Part shown: one piece after another, positions 1 to 8,092 of the stretch
How the letters are laid out: every line of letters begins with the position of its first letter
Numbering within the stretch: the first letter of the stretch is position 1
Assembly: GCF_003574425.1 (NCBI RefSeq)
Contig: NZ_QLIU01000064.1
Coordinates: 1 to 64,000 of the forward strand
DNA from: Cysteiniphilum halobium
Lineage (GTDB): Bacteria; Pseudomonadota; Gammaproteobacteria; Francisellales; Francisellaceae
DNA length: 64,000 nucleotides
Direction: 5' to 3'
Translations under genes and position numbers: made by a program
Notes under the pieces: model-generated
Seen by the model: the letters and a program-made list of their open reading frames with translations, nothing else
The model's database searches: none
Told to the model about the DNA's origin: nothing

Positions 1-43
1 TACTCTATGATAGATTGTTAGAGCTTTCTAAGAAGCTTAAGAT

Positions 44-158
44 TTTGGCGGTAATAGTGTTTAGGTACCACCTGACTCCATTTCGAACTCAGAAGTGAAA
101 CTGAATAACGCCGATGATAGTGTGGCATTCGCCATGTGAAAGTAGGACACCGCCAAAT
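44..158 (+). rRNA. rrf: 5S ribosomal RNA
   Basis: About 115 nt with typical 5S features: 5' TTGGCGGTAATAG pairs with 3' ACCGCCAAAT to form the terminal helix. The conserved loop segments TCCATTTCGAACTCAGAAGTGAAAC-like and CGCCGATGATAGTGTGG-like are readable between 80 and 126. Bases 1-43 are probably the 23S-5S spacer, so the rest of the rRNA operon should lie upstream of the window. The exact ends are uncertain by one or two bases. Confidence 0.95.
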
Positions 159-206
159 TATTCAACATTGAAAGACGATGGCACATCGCAAAACAATACC
201 AATTCA

Positions 207-231
207 AAAGGCTCCTTAGGGAGCCTTTTTG
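207..231 (+). terminator. rRNA operon intrinsic terminator
   Basis: AAAAGGCTCC, a TTAG loop and GGAGCCTTTTT form a stem of ten pairs followed by a short T-run, 49 nt after the 5S gene. Position and shape fit a Rho-independent terminator for the rRNA operon. Confidence 0.9.
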
Positions 232-305
232 CTTTGTGGCATACGACTTTCTTAAAATATATTCACATAACGATAATAAAATTAATGCTAGTTTTTTGCT
301 TTAGA

Positions 306-335
306 TTGAAATGTAACAATCAATACATGTACAAT
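306..335 (+). promoter_or_regulatory. predicted sigma-70 promoter of map
   Basis: TTGAAA (306-311), an 18-bp spacer and TACAAT (330-335) lie about 38 bp before the map start codon and after the rRNA terminator. Prediction from consensus match only. Confidence 0.5.
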
Positions 336-373
336 ATGACGCTTACTACGCTAAAGATAATATAATCCAACTC

Positions 374-1171
374 ATGAGTAATATAATTTTAAAAACACCT
401 GAACAAATTGAAAAAATGCGTGTGGCAGGTCGTTTAGCGGCTGAAGTATTAGATATGATTGAGCCGTATGTTGTGCCTGGTGTAACAACGGAAAAACTCG
501 ATCAAATTTGTCATGACTATATTGTTAATAAACAGCAGGCGATTCCTGCGTGCTTGAATTACCGAGGATTTCCGAAATCAGTGTGTACTTCGATTAATCA
601 CGTGGTATGCCATGGCATACCTGCAGAAAAAAAGCTTAAAGCAGGTGATATTATAAATATTGATGTGACAGTTATTAAAGATGGCTTTCATGGTGATACT
701 AGTAAAATGTTTTTTGTTGGTGGACGCGAAAAAGTATCAATACTGGCGCAGCGTCTAACAGATGTAACTTATGAATGTCTTGTTAAAGGGATTGAGCAGG
801 TCAAACCTGGCAATCGCTTACATGATATTGCACAAGCGATTGAGAAACATGCCAAATCACATAATTTCTCTGTAGTGGAGATGTTTTGTGGTCATGGTAT
901 TGGCCAAGGTTTCCATGAGGACCCGCAAGTTTTGCATTATGTGTCAAAACAAACACACGAGCATAAATGTTTGCAAACTATCTTACAACCGGGCATGACA
1001 TTTACCATTGAACCGATGATCAATGCTGGTAAGAAGCAAGTAACTGTATTGCGTGATGGCTGGACGGCTGTAACCAAAGATAAGAGTTTATCAGCACAAT
1101 GGGAGCATACTTTGGCAGTTACTGAAAATGGCGTTGAAATATTGACAAAACGCAGAGATGAGAGCATTTAA
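374..1171 (+). CDS. map: type I methionine aminopeptidase
   Basis: Cytoplasmic metalloprotease that removes the initiator methionine from new proteins. The 265-residue product has the pita-bread fold motifs with all five metal ligands at the expected positions: D97 and D108 (in INIDVTVIKDGFHGDTS), H174 (in FCGHGIGQG), E213 (in TIEPM) and E244 (in QWEHTLA). The substrate-side H80 (VCHGIP) and H181 are also present. A few extra residues around 192-200 shift the C-terminal ligands relative to the E. coli enzyme. The ATG at 374 has no obvious Shine-Dalgarno sequence. It is first in a run of plus-strand genes, followed after 8 bp by a protein of unknown role. rpsB, a common neighbour in other bacteria, is not adjacent here. 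Confidence 0.97.
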   Translation: MSNIILKTPEQIEKMRVAGRLAAEVLDMIEPYVVPGVTTEKLDQICHDYIVNKQQAIPACLNYRGFPKSVCTSINHVVCHGIPAEKKLKAGDIINIDVTVIKDGFHGDTSKMFFVGGREKVSILAQRLTDVTYECLVKGIEQVKPGNRLHDIAQAIEKHAKSHNFSVVEMFCGHGIGQGFHEDPQVLHYVSKQTHEHKCLQTILQPGMTFTIEPMINAGKKQVTVLRDGWTAVTKDKSLSAQWEHTLAVTENGVEILTKRRDESI

Positions 1172-1179
1172 GGTAATCT

Positions 1180-2013
1180 ATGTTAAGTCAATCTCAGGTC
1201 AATGAAGTATGCCGGATGCTAAAACGCGATGGGCAGGAAATCACGATTGCCAAGGTGCGTAAATTACTTAATAAGCATTATTCTTTTTTTGATGTGGCAG
1301 ATAAAGTACTTTTATATAAAGAAGATGCTAAAAAGGCGGAAAAGGTTGCCAAGGAAGAACTAGTGCAATCTCCTGAAAAAACAGTGCAAGGTCTAGGCTC
1401 TGTGATTGATAAGGTATTATTATCCTATGCCTTGTGTGAGCACAAAGACATTGTAATTAATCTTAAGGAAAAGTTGCAAGCTTATATCGATCAAGAAATT
1501 AAAGCAAAAGTACATAAATATGAACATGAGATAAAAAAGTTACGCCAGAAGAATGATCATCTGGAGGTTAATTACTATGGCTCTAAAGCAAAGTTTGATC
1601 AGCTTATTCAAGAGCAGAAATTATTAAAAGAACAAAGCTATCTGTTGCAGCAGCAACTGCAAAAGGCGCAAGTATCAAAAAATCATCGTGTTACCGAAGA
1701 AAGTAAACAACAAAGGCCAGCACAAGTAAGAGACTATCAAACGCAAATGACTTTATTAAATGCAGACTGTTGTGCGGTATATGATGTGCAAAAACAAAGT
1801 ATTGTTGTGAAAATGCCACCAAAGCATAAACTAGAGCGCGAGTTCCAAAAAGGCATACATAGTATTTATTTGCGGGCAAATACCGTTTATGACTTTGCCA
1901 CTAAATTTTGGTTTTTAGATCAATTTGAGGCAAAGACAATTAATTTATTGGTGCGTAATAATTTTGTGATTTCAAAAGAACTTGCTTATGTCTTACAGAA
2001 GTTGCAAGGTTGA
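1180..2013 (+). CDS. coiled-coil protein with KfrA-like N-terminal segment, function unknown
   Basis: The product (277 residues) is not confidently recognised. Residues 1-60 (start MLSQSQVNEVCRMLKRDGQE) read like a helix-turn-helix segment resembling the KfrA N-terminal DNA-binding domain (pattern hydrophobic-x2-G-x3-T-x2-V-x3-L). Residues about 95-185 are rich in K, E and Q with heptad spacing and probably form a coiled coil. The last 90 residues are a separate, more hydrophobic domain with two cysteines (DCCAVYD). There is no signal peptide or membrane segment. It starts 8 bp after map, so it is probably cotranscribed. A DNA-binding or nucleoid-associated role would fit the layout but is inference; other coiled-coil proteins could look similar. 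Confidence 0.75.
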   Translation: MLSQSQVNEVCRMLKRDGQEITIAKVRKLLNKHYSFFDVADKVLLYKEDAKKAEKVAKEELVQSPEKTVQGLGSVIDKVLLSYALCEHKDIVINLKEKLQAYIDQEIKAKVHKYEHEIKKLRQKNDHLEVNYYGSKAKFDQLIQEQKLLKEQSYLLQQQLQKAQVSKNHRVTEESKQQRPAQVRDYQTQMTLLNADCCAVYDVQKQSIVVKMPPKHKLEREFQKGIHSIYLRANTVYDFATKFWFLDQFEAKTINLLVRNNFVISKELAYVLQKLQG

Positions 2014-2130
2014 GTATGAATAAAACTTTTAAAACTTTGCTTAAATGCTATACCCAATATAAATCATTTTGCGGTGTCTAGTTGCAAAGTAGTTTATCAA
2101 AAGCATGCAAAATCCAAAGCAAAAAAACGC

Positions 2131-2155
2131 TGTAAAATGGTTTGTGGTGGGTATA
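2131..2155 (+). repeat. dispersed intergenic repeat, copy 1
   Basis: Core TGTAAAATGGTTTGTG followed by GTGGGTATA, in the 181-bp gap before fdxA. Four further copies occur at 7746-7770 (plus) and at 31927-31951, 33390-33414 and 33553-33577 (minus). Similarity extends about 15 bp upstream of the core (a TGCAAA...AAG A-rich lead). Confidence 0.75.
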
Positions 2156-2194
2156 AAATGTTGACGTTTTAAGAAGCTAAAAAGGTGTAAGTAG

Positions 2195-2518
2195 ATGGCA
2201 TTTGTAGTAACGGAAAGTTGTATTAAATGTAAATTTGGTGACTGTGTTGAGGTGTGCCCGGTTGATTGTTTTTACGAAGGTGAAAATATGTTGGTAATTA
2301 ACCCTGATGAGTGCATTGATTGCGCACTGTGTGAGCCGGAATGCCCTGTCAACGCCATCTATTCAGAGGATGAATTGCCAGAGGATCAGTTAGAGTTTGT
2401 TGAGCTTAATCGTGAATTATCACAAGAGTGGGATAATATCACAGAAAAATGTGATCCACCTGAAGATGCAGATCAGTGGCGTGATGTTAAAGACAAGCGT
2501 CAATATCTTATTAAGTAA
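2195..2518 (+). CDS. fdxA: 7Fe ferredoxin (3Fe-4S / 4Fe-4S)
   Basis: Small soluble electron carrier of 107 residues in the FdxA / Azotobacter FdI family. Two cysteine groups are visible: C9, C12, C17, C21 and C25 ([19 protein letters not shown]), and C40, C43, C46 and C50 ([13 protein letters not shown]). The first group is the broken arrangement that builds a 3Fe-4S cluster, with the 4Fe-4S cluster formed mainly by the second group. The acidic C-terminal extension (residues 57-107) matches the family length. It stands between an unknown gene and gmhB with its own upstream gap of 181 bp, so it may have its own promoter. The redox partner is not apparent from the neighbours. Confidence 0.95.
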   Translation: MAFVVTESCIKCKFGDCVEVCPVDCFYEGENMLVINPDECIDCALCEPECPVNAIYSEDELPEDQLEFVELNRELSQEWDNITEKCDPPEDADQWRDVKDKRQYLIK

Positions 2519-2530
2519 CTGATATTTTAT

Positions 2531-3094
2531 ATGATAAAGCAAATAAAACAAATAGCACCAAAACTTGTTATTCTTGATCGTGATGGCGTTATTAATGAAG
2601 ATTCGGATGGTTATATAAAATCAGTGGATGAGTGGCAACCGATCTTAGGTAGTATTGAAGCAATTGCGAAACTTAAAGCAAAAAATATTCCTGTGGCGGT
2701 GGCAACTAACCAATCAGGTATTGCACGCGGACTTTTTGATCTTGAGACACTCACAAGAATGCATGATAAGTTATATAACCTATTAGCTAAAGATAAAGAT
2801 GCGATCAAGCATATTGCCTTTTGTCCGCATATCCCTGATGCGCATTGTACTTGCCGCAAGCCACAAACTGGGATGCTTGATGAGATTAGTCATAAACTTA
2901 ATATTGCATTAAGTCCTGAGGTGTTTTTTGTCGGTGATAGTTTCAAAGATATCCAAGCAGCAAAAAAAGCAAATTGTACGCCTATTTTAGTTAAAACAGG
3001 TAAAGGTTTAAGGACCTTAGCAAAGCATCAAAATGAACTAAAGGACGTAATGGTGTTTGATAATTTACAGCAGTTTGTGGAGGCTGTGATATGA
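2531..3094 (+). CDS. gmhB: D-glycero-beta-D-manno-heptose 1,7-bisphosphate 7-phosphatase
   Basis: HAD-superfamily phosphatase in ADP-heptose synthesis for the lipopolysaccharide inner core. The 187-residue product has the catalytic D16-x-D18 (VILDRDGVINED), the motif II region VATNQSG, the GmhB-specific zinc loop CPHIPDAHCTCRKP, and the motif IV FVGDSFKD. These separate it from histidinol phosphatase domains by context and length, though the two families are close. Its last 4 bp overlap the plsC start (ATGA), which indicates translational coupling. The following genes (plsC, galU) also serve envelope synthesis. Confidence 0.92.
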   Translation: MIKQIKQIAPKLVILDRDGVINEDSDGYIKSVDEWQPILGSIEAIAKLKAKNIPVAVATNQSGIARGLFDLETLTRMHDKLYNLLAKDKDAIKHIAFCPHIPDAHCTCRKPQTGMLDEISHKLNIALSPEVFFVGDSFKDIQAAKKANCTPILVKTGKGLRTLAKHQNELKDVMVFDNLQQFVEAVI

Positions 3095-3834
3095 GTCTGA
3101 TAAAAGGCTTGTGGTATGGAGTATTATGGATAAGGCAAATTGTCTTTGTTGTTTATATTGCAATATTAACCATTATTCTAGCGACATTGACGGTTGTGCT
3201 TGGGGTGTTAAGACTGCCAATTAGTGTGCGTTTAATCCCTGCGAAAGTATGGTCAATATTAACACGCTGGGGTTTGTTGGTATTTCTTTGGTTACGTGTT
3301 AGAACAGAAGGTCGTGAAAACCTTTTAAAAGAACCATGTGTTTATGTTTGCAAACATCAGTCATCATGGGAGACTATAGTGTTTCATGGCTTATTGCATA
3401 ATGTGTGTTTTGTGCTAAAAGAAGAACTTTTAAAGATCCCTCTTTTTGGCCAGGGTTTAAAGGCTGTTGATAGTATTCCAATCAATAGAAAGCAAAGCTT
3501 AAAATCCTTTAAGAAAGTGCTACAAATGGGTAAAGAGCGTCTAAAATCAGGCTTAAGTATCGTGATATTCCCAGAAGGGACACGCGTTCCTGTTGGTAAA
3601 TACCCTAAGTTTCATAAAACGGCAATTACACTAGCAAAATCAAGTGGTGCGATGGTCGTGCCTGTGGCGCATAACTCAGGTAAGTTCTGGCCAAATAAGG
3701 CGGGTTTAATTAGGCCAGGCACTGTTACACTATCTTTTGGACAGGCAGTTTCACCAAATGACTTAGCTGTTGATGAATTAAATGAATACTGCTATCAATG
3801 GATTAATGACAAAGTTAAAGCCATTGGCGGTTAG
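3091..3834 (+). CDS. plsC: 1-acyl-sn-glycerol-3-phosphate acyltransferase
   Basis: Membrane enzyme that acylates lysophosphatidic acid to phosphatidic acid. The 247-residue product starts with one or two hydrophobic segments (about residues 8-50) and then has the acyltransferase boxes: KHQSSWE as the HX4D/E catalytic motif (Glu in place of Asp, as in several gammaproteobacterial PlsC sequences), SIPINR as the glycerol-phosphate-binding block, and FPEGTR. It overlaps gmhB by 4 bp. The gmhB-plsC order is common in gammaproteobacteria and supports the assignment. Acyl-chain preference cannot be read from the sequence. Confidence 0.93.
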   Translation: MSLIKGLWYGVLWIRQIVFVVYIAILTIILATLTVVLGVLRLPISVRLIPAKVWSILTRWGLLVFLWLRVRTEGRENLLKEPCVYVCKHQSSWETIVFHGLLHNVCFVLKEELLKIPLFGQGLKAVDSIPINRKQSLKSFKKVLQMGKERLKSGLSIVIFPEGTRVPVGKYPKFHKTAITLAKSSGAMVVPVAHNSGKFWPNKAGLIRPGTVTLSFGQAVSPNDLAVDELNEYCYQWINDKVKAIGG

Positions 3835-3850
3835 AGGAAGGAGGAAATAA

Positions 3851-4741
3851 ATGAAGATTACAAAAGCGGTATTTCCTGTTGCAGGGTTAGGCACGCGTTT
3901 TTTACCGGCAACGAAAGCATCGCCAAAAGAAATGCTAACAGTGGTTGATAAGCCCTTAATTCAATATGCGGTTGAAGAAGCCATTGAAGCGGGCATCAAT
4001 GAACTTATATTTGTAACTAGTACACATAAGCGTGCGATAGAAGATCATTTTGATAAGAATTTTGAGTTGGAATATAACCTTGAGCAAAAAGGTAAGTTTG
4101 AGCTTTTGGAAACGGTACGTAATATTTTACCTTCTGGTGTTAATTGTGCATATGTGCGGCAAAAGGAAGCGCTAGGTTTAGGTCACGCTGTTTTATGTGC
4201 CAAGCCATTAATTGGTAATGAGCCTTTTGCTGTCTTATTAGCTGATGATTTGATTGATAATGCTAATGGCCAGGGTGCTTTATCACAAATGATGAATCAA
4301 TATTATTATCAAAAATGTGGTGTGATTGCGGTACAAAATGTGCCAAAGAAAGACACGGGGTCTTATGGGATTGTCAAAACACGTGCTGACCAGAGTATCG
4401 AAGCGATTGTTGAAAAGCCAGCACCTGAGAAAGCACCGTCCACTAATGCTGTGGTTGGTCGATATATATTGCCAGGAGAAATTTTTGACTATCTTGAAAC
4501 GATTCCTAAGGGTGCAGGTGGTGAAATTCAATTAACTGATGCAATTGCAAAATTGATTGAAACACAACGACTTGTAGCACACAATTTTGAAGGGACACGT
4601 TATGATTGTGGTGATAAACTTGGTTTTCTTATCGCCAACTTTGAGTTAGCAACCCGTGATAAGTTATTGGGCAAAAAGTTTATGGCACACGTGCAGACAA
4701 TGCTTGGTGCAAATACAGTGAATGAACTATCGGATCATTGA
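3851..4741 (+). CDS. galU: UTP-glucose-1-phosphate uridylyltransferase
   Basis: Makes UDP-glucose from UTP and glucose-1-phosphate for surface polysaccharides. The 296-residue protein opens with the nucleotidyltransferase signature [20 protein letters not shown], followed by the LADDLID metal-binding region and IVEKP, all typical of bacterial GalU. A strong purine-rich ribosome site (AGGAAGGAGGAAA, 3836-3848) precedes the ATG. It lies 16 bp after plsC, and its end falls next to the gmk start. Length and motifs match the family, so the call is secure. Confidence 0.96.
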   Translation: MKITKAVFPVAGLGTRFLPATKASPKEMLTVVDKPLIQYAVEEAIEAGINELIFVTSTHKRAIEDHFDKNFELEYNLEQKGKFELLETVRNILPSGVNCAYVRQKEALGLGHAVLCAKPLIGNEPFAVLLADDLIDNANGQGALSQMMNQYYYQKCGVIAVQNVPKKDTGSYGIVKTRADQSIEAIVEKPAPEKAPSTNAVVGRYILPGEIFDYLETIPKGAGGEIQLTDAIAKLIETQRLVAHNFEGTRYDCGDKLGFLIANFELATRDKLLGKKFMAHVQTMLGANTVNELSDH

Positions 4742-4745
4742 TGCA

Positions 4746-5336
4746 ATGAGCAAGTTAGGTACGGTTTACATTGTTTCTGCTCCTTCGGGTGCCGGAAAGA
4801 CATCATTATTAAAAGCACTTATCGAAACGAATAACGATGTTGCGGTTAGTGTATCACATACGACGCGTCAAGCGCGACCACAAGAAATTGATGGTCAGCA
4901 CTATCATTTTGTCAGCAATGAAGTATTTGAACAGATGATTATAGAGGATAATTTTATCGAATATGCCAAGGTGTTTGACCATTACTATGGAACGTCCAAA
5001 GCATCTGTTAATGCATTAACACAAAAAGGCTTAGATGTAATCTTAGAGATTGATTGGCAGGGTGCAAGACAAGCCAGAGAGGTTTTTAAAAATAACTGTG
5101 TCAGTATTTTTATATTACCACCAAGCTTAGAGGCTTTGCATGAGCGTTTGGTTAAACGTGGGCAAGACACACAAGATGTGATTGAAAGGCGTATGCAAGA
5201 TGCACAAAATGAAGCATCGCATGCCAATGAATATGATTATATTATCATTAATGACAATTTTAATGAGGCATTAGCTGATTTGCGAGCATGTTTTCGTGTG
5301 CAAAAGTTAAAATCTCATCTAGACTACTGTTTGTAA
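4746..5336 (+). CDS. gmk: guanylate kinase
   Basis: Phosphorylates GMP to GDP with ATP. The reading frame is open from 4722, but the ATG at 4746 gives the family N-terminus MSKLGTVYIVSAPSGAGKTS with the P-loop SGAGKTS starting near residue 14, so it is preferred. The GMP-binding stretch SVSHTTRQARPQEIDGQHYHFV and EIDWQGARQ are present in the 196-residue product. It lies 4 bp after galU. rpoZ and spoT, which often follow gmk, are not here; a beta-barrel gene follows after 24 bp. Confidence 0.96.
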   Translation: MSKLGTVYIVSAPSGAGKTSLLKALIETNNDVAVSVSHTTRQARPQEIDGQHYHFVSNEVFEQMIIEDNFIEYAKVFDHYYGTSKASVNALTQKGLDVILEIDWQGARQAREVFKNNCVSIFILPPSLEALHERLVKRGQDTQDVIERRMQDAQNEASHANEYDYIIINDNFNEALADLRACFRVQKLKSHLDYCL

Positions 5337-5360
5337 GCTTATCAATTAGGGAGAATACTG

Positions 5361-6140
5361 ATGATAAAAAGGATAATCGCTTTTTCAGCGATTTTATTAA
5401 TGGCAATAAATGTTAATGCAACTTGTGGTATTGATAAGGTGGGCTGTTCATTGTTTTCTATCTCACCTATGGCAGGATATTATAGTTATCGTGAGCCGGG
5501 ACTCATGAGTATCAAAGGACCAAGTTTTGGTTTGGATGGTAATTATCAGTATATTGATCGCAATAAAGTGACCTTGATTGTCGATGGACAGCTGGGTTTT
5601 GTCAATGGAAAATATGATGGACGCCTTTTAAATGGTCAGCCCTTTCAGATGGAGAATGATAATAGCTACATCTTAGGTATTACACCAAAGTTAGGGTATG
5701 TTTTTTCATGGCAAAGAGCAGGGTTAAAACTGACACCTTATATTGGTTTGGGCTATAGGTATCTTCATAATGATTCCAGTAATAACTCAGCAGGATATTT
5801 GCGTATTTCAAATTATTTTTATATCCCCGTAGGTGCTGACATCTCATGGCACATGAATAAATTTATTATTCAATCACGTCTTGAGTTGGATGGGCTGATT
5901 CATGGTACTCAATACTCTGGCATTGATGGAGGGATTAGCAATCAACAGCGTGAAGGCTGGGGCGCCAATGGTTATATACTTTTGGGACGTGAGCAAGGTG
6001 GCTGGGCATGGCTTATTGGTCCGTATATTAAATACTGGAAGGTGCAAACATCAGAAGTTGCTTCAGGAAATACCAATAAATGGATTGAGCCAGAAAACAA
6101 TACTGTAGATATTGGCTTGATGATTAAGTTTATCTTTTGA
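5361..6140 (+). CDS. outer-membrane beta-barrel protein, function unknown
   Basis: The protein has 259 residues. A signal peptide spans about residues 1-20 (hydrophobic core IIAFSAILLMAI, likely cut after VNA). The rest consists of alternating-hydrophobicity strands with aromatic ends (YQYIDRNKVTLIVDGQLGF, LGYVFSWQRAGLKL, YIGLGYRYL, VGADISWHM) and ends in MIKFIF, a C-terminal aromatic residue typical of barrel substrates of the Bam complex. Two cysteines just after the signal (C22 and C29 region) might form a disulfide. An 8- to 12-strand barrel is likely. No specific family such as OmpW or Lpx-modifying enzymes is recognised. It may be transcribed with gmk (24-bp gap). Confidence 0.8.
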   Translation: MIKRIIAFSAILLMAINVNATCGIDKVGCSLFSISPMAGYYSYREPGLMSIKGPSFGLDGNYQYIDRNKVTLIVDGQLGFVNGKYDGRLLNGQPFQMENDNSYILGITPKLGYVFSWQRAGLKLTPYIGLGYRYLHNDSSNNSAGYLRISNYFYIPVGADISWHMNKFIIQSRLELDGLIHGTQYSGIDGGISNQQREGWGANGYILLGREQGGWAWLIGPYIKYWKVQTSEVASGNTNKWIEPENNTVDIGLMIKFIF

Positions 6141-6279
6141 TTATATAGCCAGAAGCTTTGTTAAAAGGCGTATGTAATAATTCCCTGCAAATGGGTAGAT
6201 ATGTAAAATCATTAAAAGCGCTGGAAAAAACTCCTGTGCTCAACTATTGTTTATAGACAGTGGTTTATGAGTATCATCT

Positions 6280-7704
6280 ATGCATCAAAAAGAAATAGAA
6301 TTACCCACTATCCCAAGCATTCTCTTGTGTACCTTAGCTGCTGTGGTTATTTATTTTGTTGCACTTTATTTGCCGTTTGGACATTTTAGCGAAGCTGGAA
6401 AGCATGCGTTTGCAGTATTTTGCGTGGCTGCTTTTTTATGGATTAGTAATATTTTTCCATTGGCGGTTACGGGTATTATTGTACTATTTTTATTACCGAT
6501 GTCAGGTGATATCTTCTCACAAGATGTTTATAGTTACTTTGGTAACTCAGCAATTTTTTTCGTCTTAGGTGCTTTTATTCTAGCAAGTCCGGTGATGCGT
6601 TCAGGACTAAGCAAGCGCTTTGCGATTACGATTATCGCTAAGTTTGGCACAGGGTCAAAAAGATTGTGCATGTCGATTTTTGTACTAGCAAGTATTATGG
6701 CATTTTTTATTAGTGAGCATGCAGTAGCGGCAATGCTATTGCCAATTGTGCTTGAAATTGTAACGGCAGCAAAGGTTGGTAAAAAAAGTCGCTTTGCTTT
6801 TGCGGCTTATATGGCTATGGCGTGGGGAGCAATGATTGGTGGGACTGCGACTTTATTAGGTGGCGCGCGTGCACCATTAGCCTTGGGAATATTACAAGAT
6901 ACCTTTGCTAATAATGCTAAACTTGCTCACGCAAGCCATATTGGTTTCATTCAATGGAGTATATGGGTGATTCCTATTGTGATTGTTATGCTAACGTTAG
7001 CAAGCATCTGCGTGTTAATTGCAGCACACAAAACCGGTGCTAATATTCAATTAGCACGCGAAACATTAATGGCGCATAAAGAGCAAATTGGCAAGATCAC
7101 AAAGCGCGAGGTTTTGACGCTTATCGTTGTACTATTTACGATTTTGCTATGGGTGTGTTACGGCACTGCATGGGGGCTAGATTGGATTGCTTTTTTAGGT
7201 GTTATTATTGCTTTTAGCTTACGGATTACCAATTGGAAAGAAGTTGAAAAGGATGTACAGTGGGGCATTGTTTTAATGTATGGTAGCGCAATTGCTTTAA
7301 GTGTCGCCTTACGTAACACAGGGGCTGCAGCAGAGATGGTACAAATAATTATGCGCTTGGGTATTGAGTCTCCTTTGGTTATTCTCATTCTGCTTGTGGT
7401 GTTAGCGGCTATATTAACAGAGATTATGAGCAATGCCGCTTCAGTTGCCGTTCTTTTGCCGATTGGGTTAGCTTTATCTGTAGAGTATGGCATTGATCCT
7501 CGGGTGGTGACAATTGCCATTGCCACAAGTGCAGGTTTAACATTTATGCTCCCGGTTAGTACGCCTGCGATGGCGTTGGTTGTGCACTCTGATCATGTGA
7601 AAATTCATCAAGCAATGGCATGGGGTATTTGGCTTAAATTAGCAGGTATTATTGTTATTACAATGGCAATAATGCTCTATTGGCCGTTACTAGGTGCTTT
7701 TTGA
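6280..7704 (+). CDS. SLC13/DASS-family anion:sodium symporter
   Basis: Inner-membrane carrier of 474 residues with about 11-12 hydrophobic segments. The two family hairpin regions are recognisable: SEHAVAAMLLPIV near residues 145-157, and SNAASVAVLLPIGLAL near 386-401, followed by FMLPVSTPAMALV. These are the SNT/SNN-type substrate and Na+ sites of divalent-anion symporters, which commonly move dicarboxylates, citrate or sulfate. The substrate cannot be chosen from the sequence, because the first motif is SEHA rather than the SNT of dicarboxylate carriers. It stands alone between a barrel gene and tRNA-Asn. The ATG at 6280 follows a 139-bp gap. Confidence 0.88.
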   Translation: MHQKEIELPTIPSILLCTLAAVVIYFVALYLPFGHFSEAGKHAFAVFCVAAFLWISNIFPLAVTGIIVLFLLPMSGDIFSQDVYSYFGNSAIFFVLGAFILASPVMRSGLSKRFAITIIAKFGTGSKRLCMSIFVLASIMAFFISEHAVAAMLLPIVLEIVTAAKVGKKSRFAFAAYMAMAWGAMIGGTATLLGGARAPLALGILQDTFANNAKLAHASHIGFIQWSIWVIPIVIVMLTLASICVLIAAHKTGANIQLARETLMAHKEQIGKITKREVLTLIVVLFTILLWVCYGTAWGLDWIAFLGVIIAFSLRITNWKEVEKDVQWGIVLMYGSAIALSVALRNTGAAAEMVQIIMRLGIESPLVILILLVVLAAILTEIMSNAASVAVLLPIGLALSVEYGIDPRVVTIAIATSAGLTFMLPVSTPAMALVVHSDHVKIHQAMAWGIWLKLAGIIVITMAIMLYWPLLGAF

Positions 7705-7745
7705 TCAACTTGATAAAATCGCGGGAAATGCAGGGCAAGAAATTC

Positions 7746-7770
7746 TGTAAAATGGTTTATGATGGGTATA
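7746..7770 (+). repeat. dispersed intergenic repeat, copy 2
   Basis: TGTAAAATGGTTTATG plus ATGGGTATA, preceded by GCAAGAAATTC. It lies between the DASS carrier and tRNA-Asn, in the same orientation as copy 1 and opposite to copies 3-5. Confidence 0.75.
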
Positions 7771-7791
7771 TAAGTTAGAAGCTATTTTAGA

Positions 7792-7867
<76 letters not shown>

Positions 7868-7885
7868 ATGCTTTAACGAGAGGGG

Positions 7886-7914
7886 ATTCTATAGCCGATG
7901 CGTTTGGGAGTCAA
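7886..7914 (-). promoter_or_regulatory. predicted sigma-70 promoter of tRNA-Asn
   Basis: On the minus strand TTGACT (7909-7914), a 17-bp spacer and TAGAAT (7886-7891) place the start of transcription around 7879, about 12 nt before the mature tRNA. Good consensus match and position. Confidence 0.65.
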
Positions 7915-8092
7915 TAGCTTTTATTTAAAAAAGAGAATATTTATTAAGTTAGTGATAACAGAGTCATTTTTCATGGTGCGTTTTGCATACTTAAAAGACA
8001 AAAGAAGGTCTGAATATCAGATCACTTTGATAAAATTCGAGTTTAAGAATAGGTGATTGTCAGACACATACTTGGTAACTCTATACAAAAGG

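Noticed and set aside
114-365. Open frame of 83 codons overlapping the 5S gene
   Set aside because: It runs through the 5S 3' end and the terminator, with no ribosome site or family resemblance.
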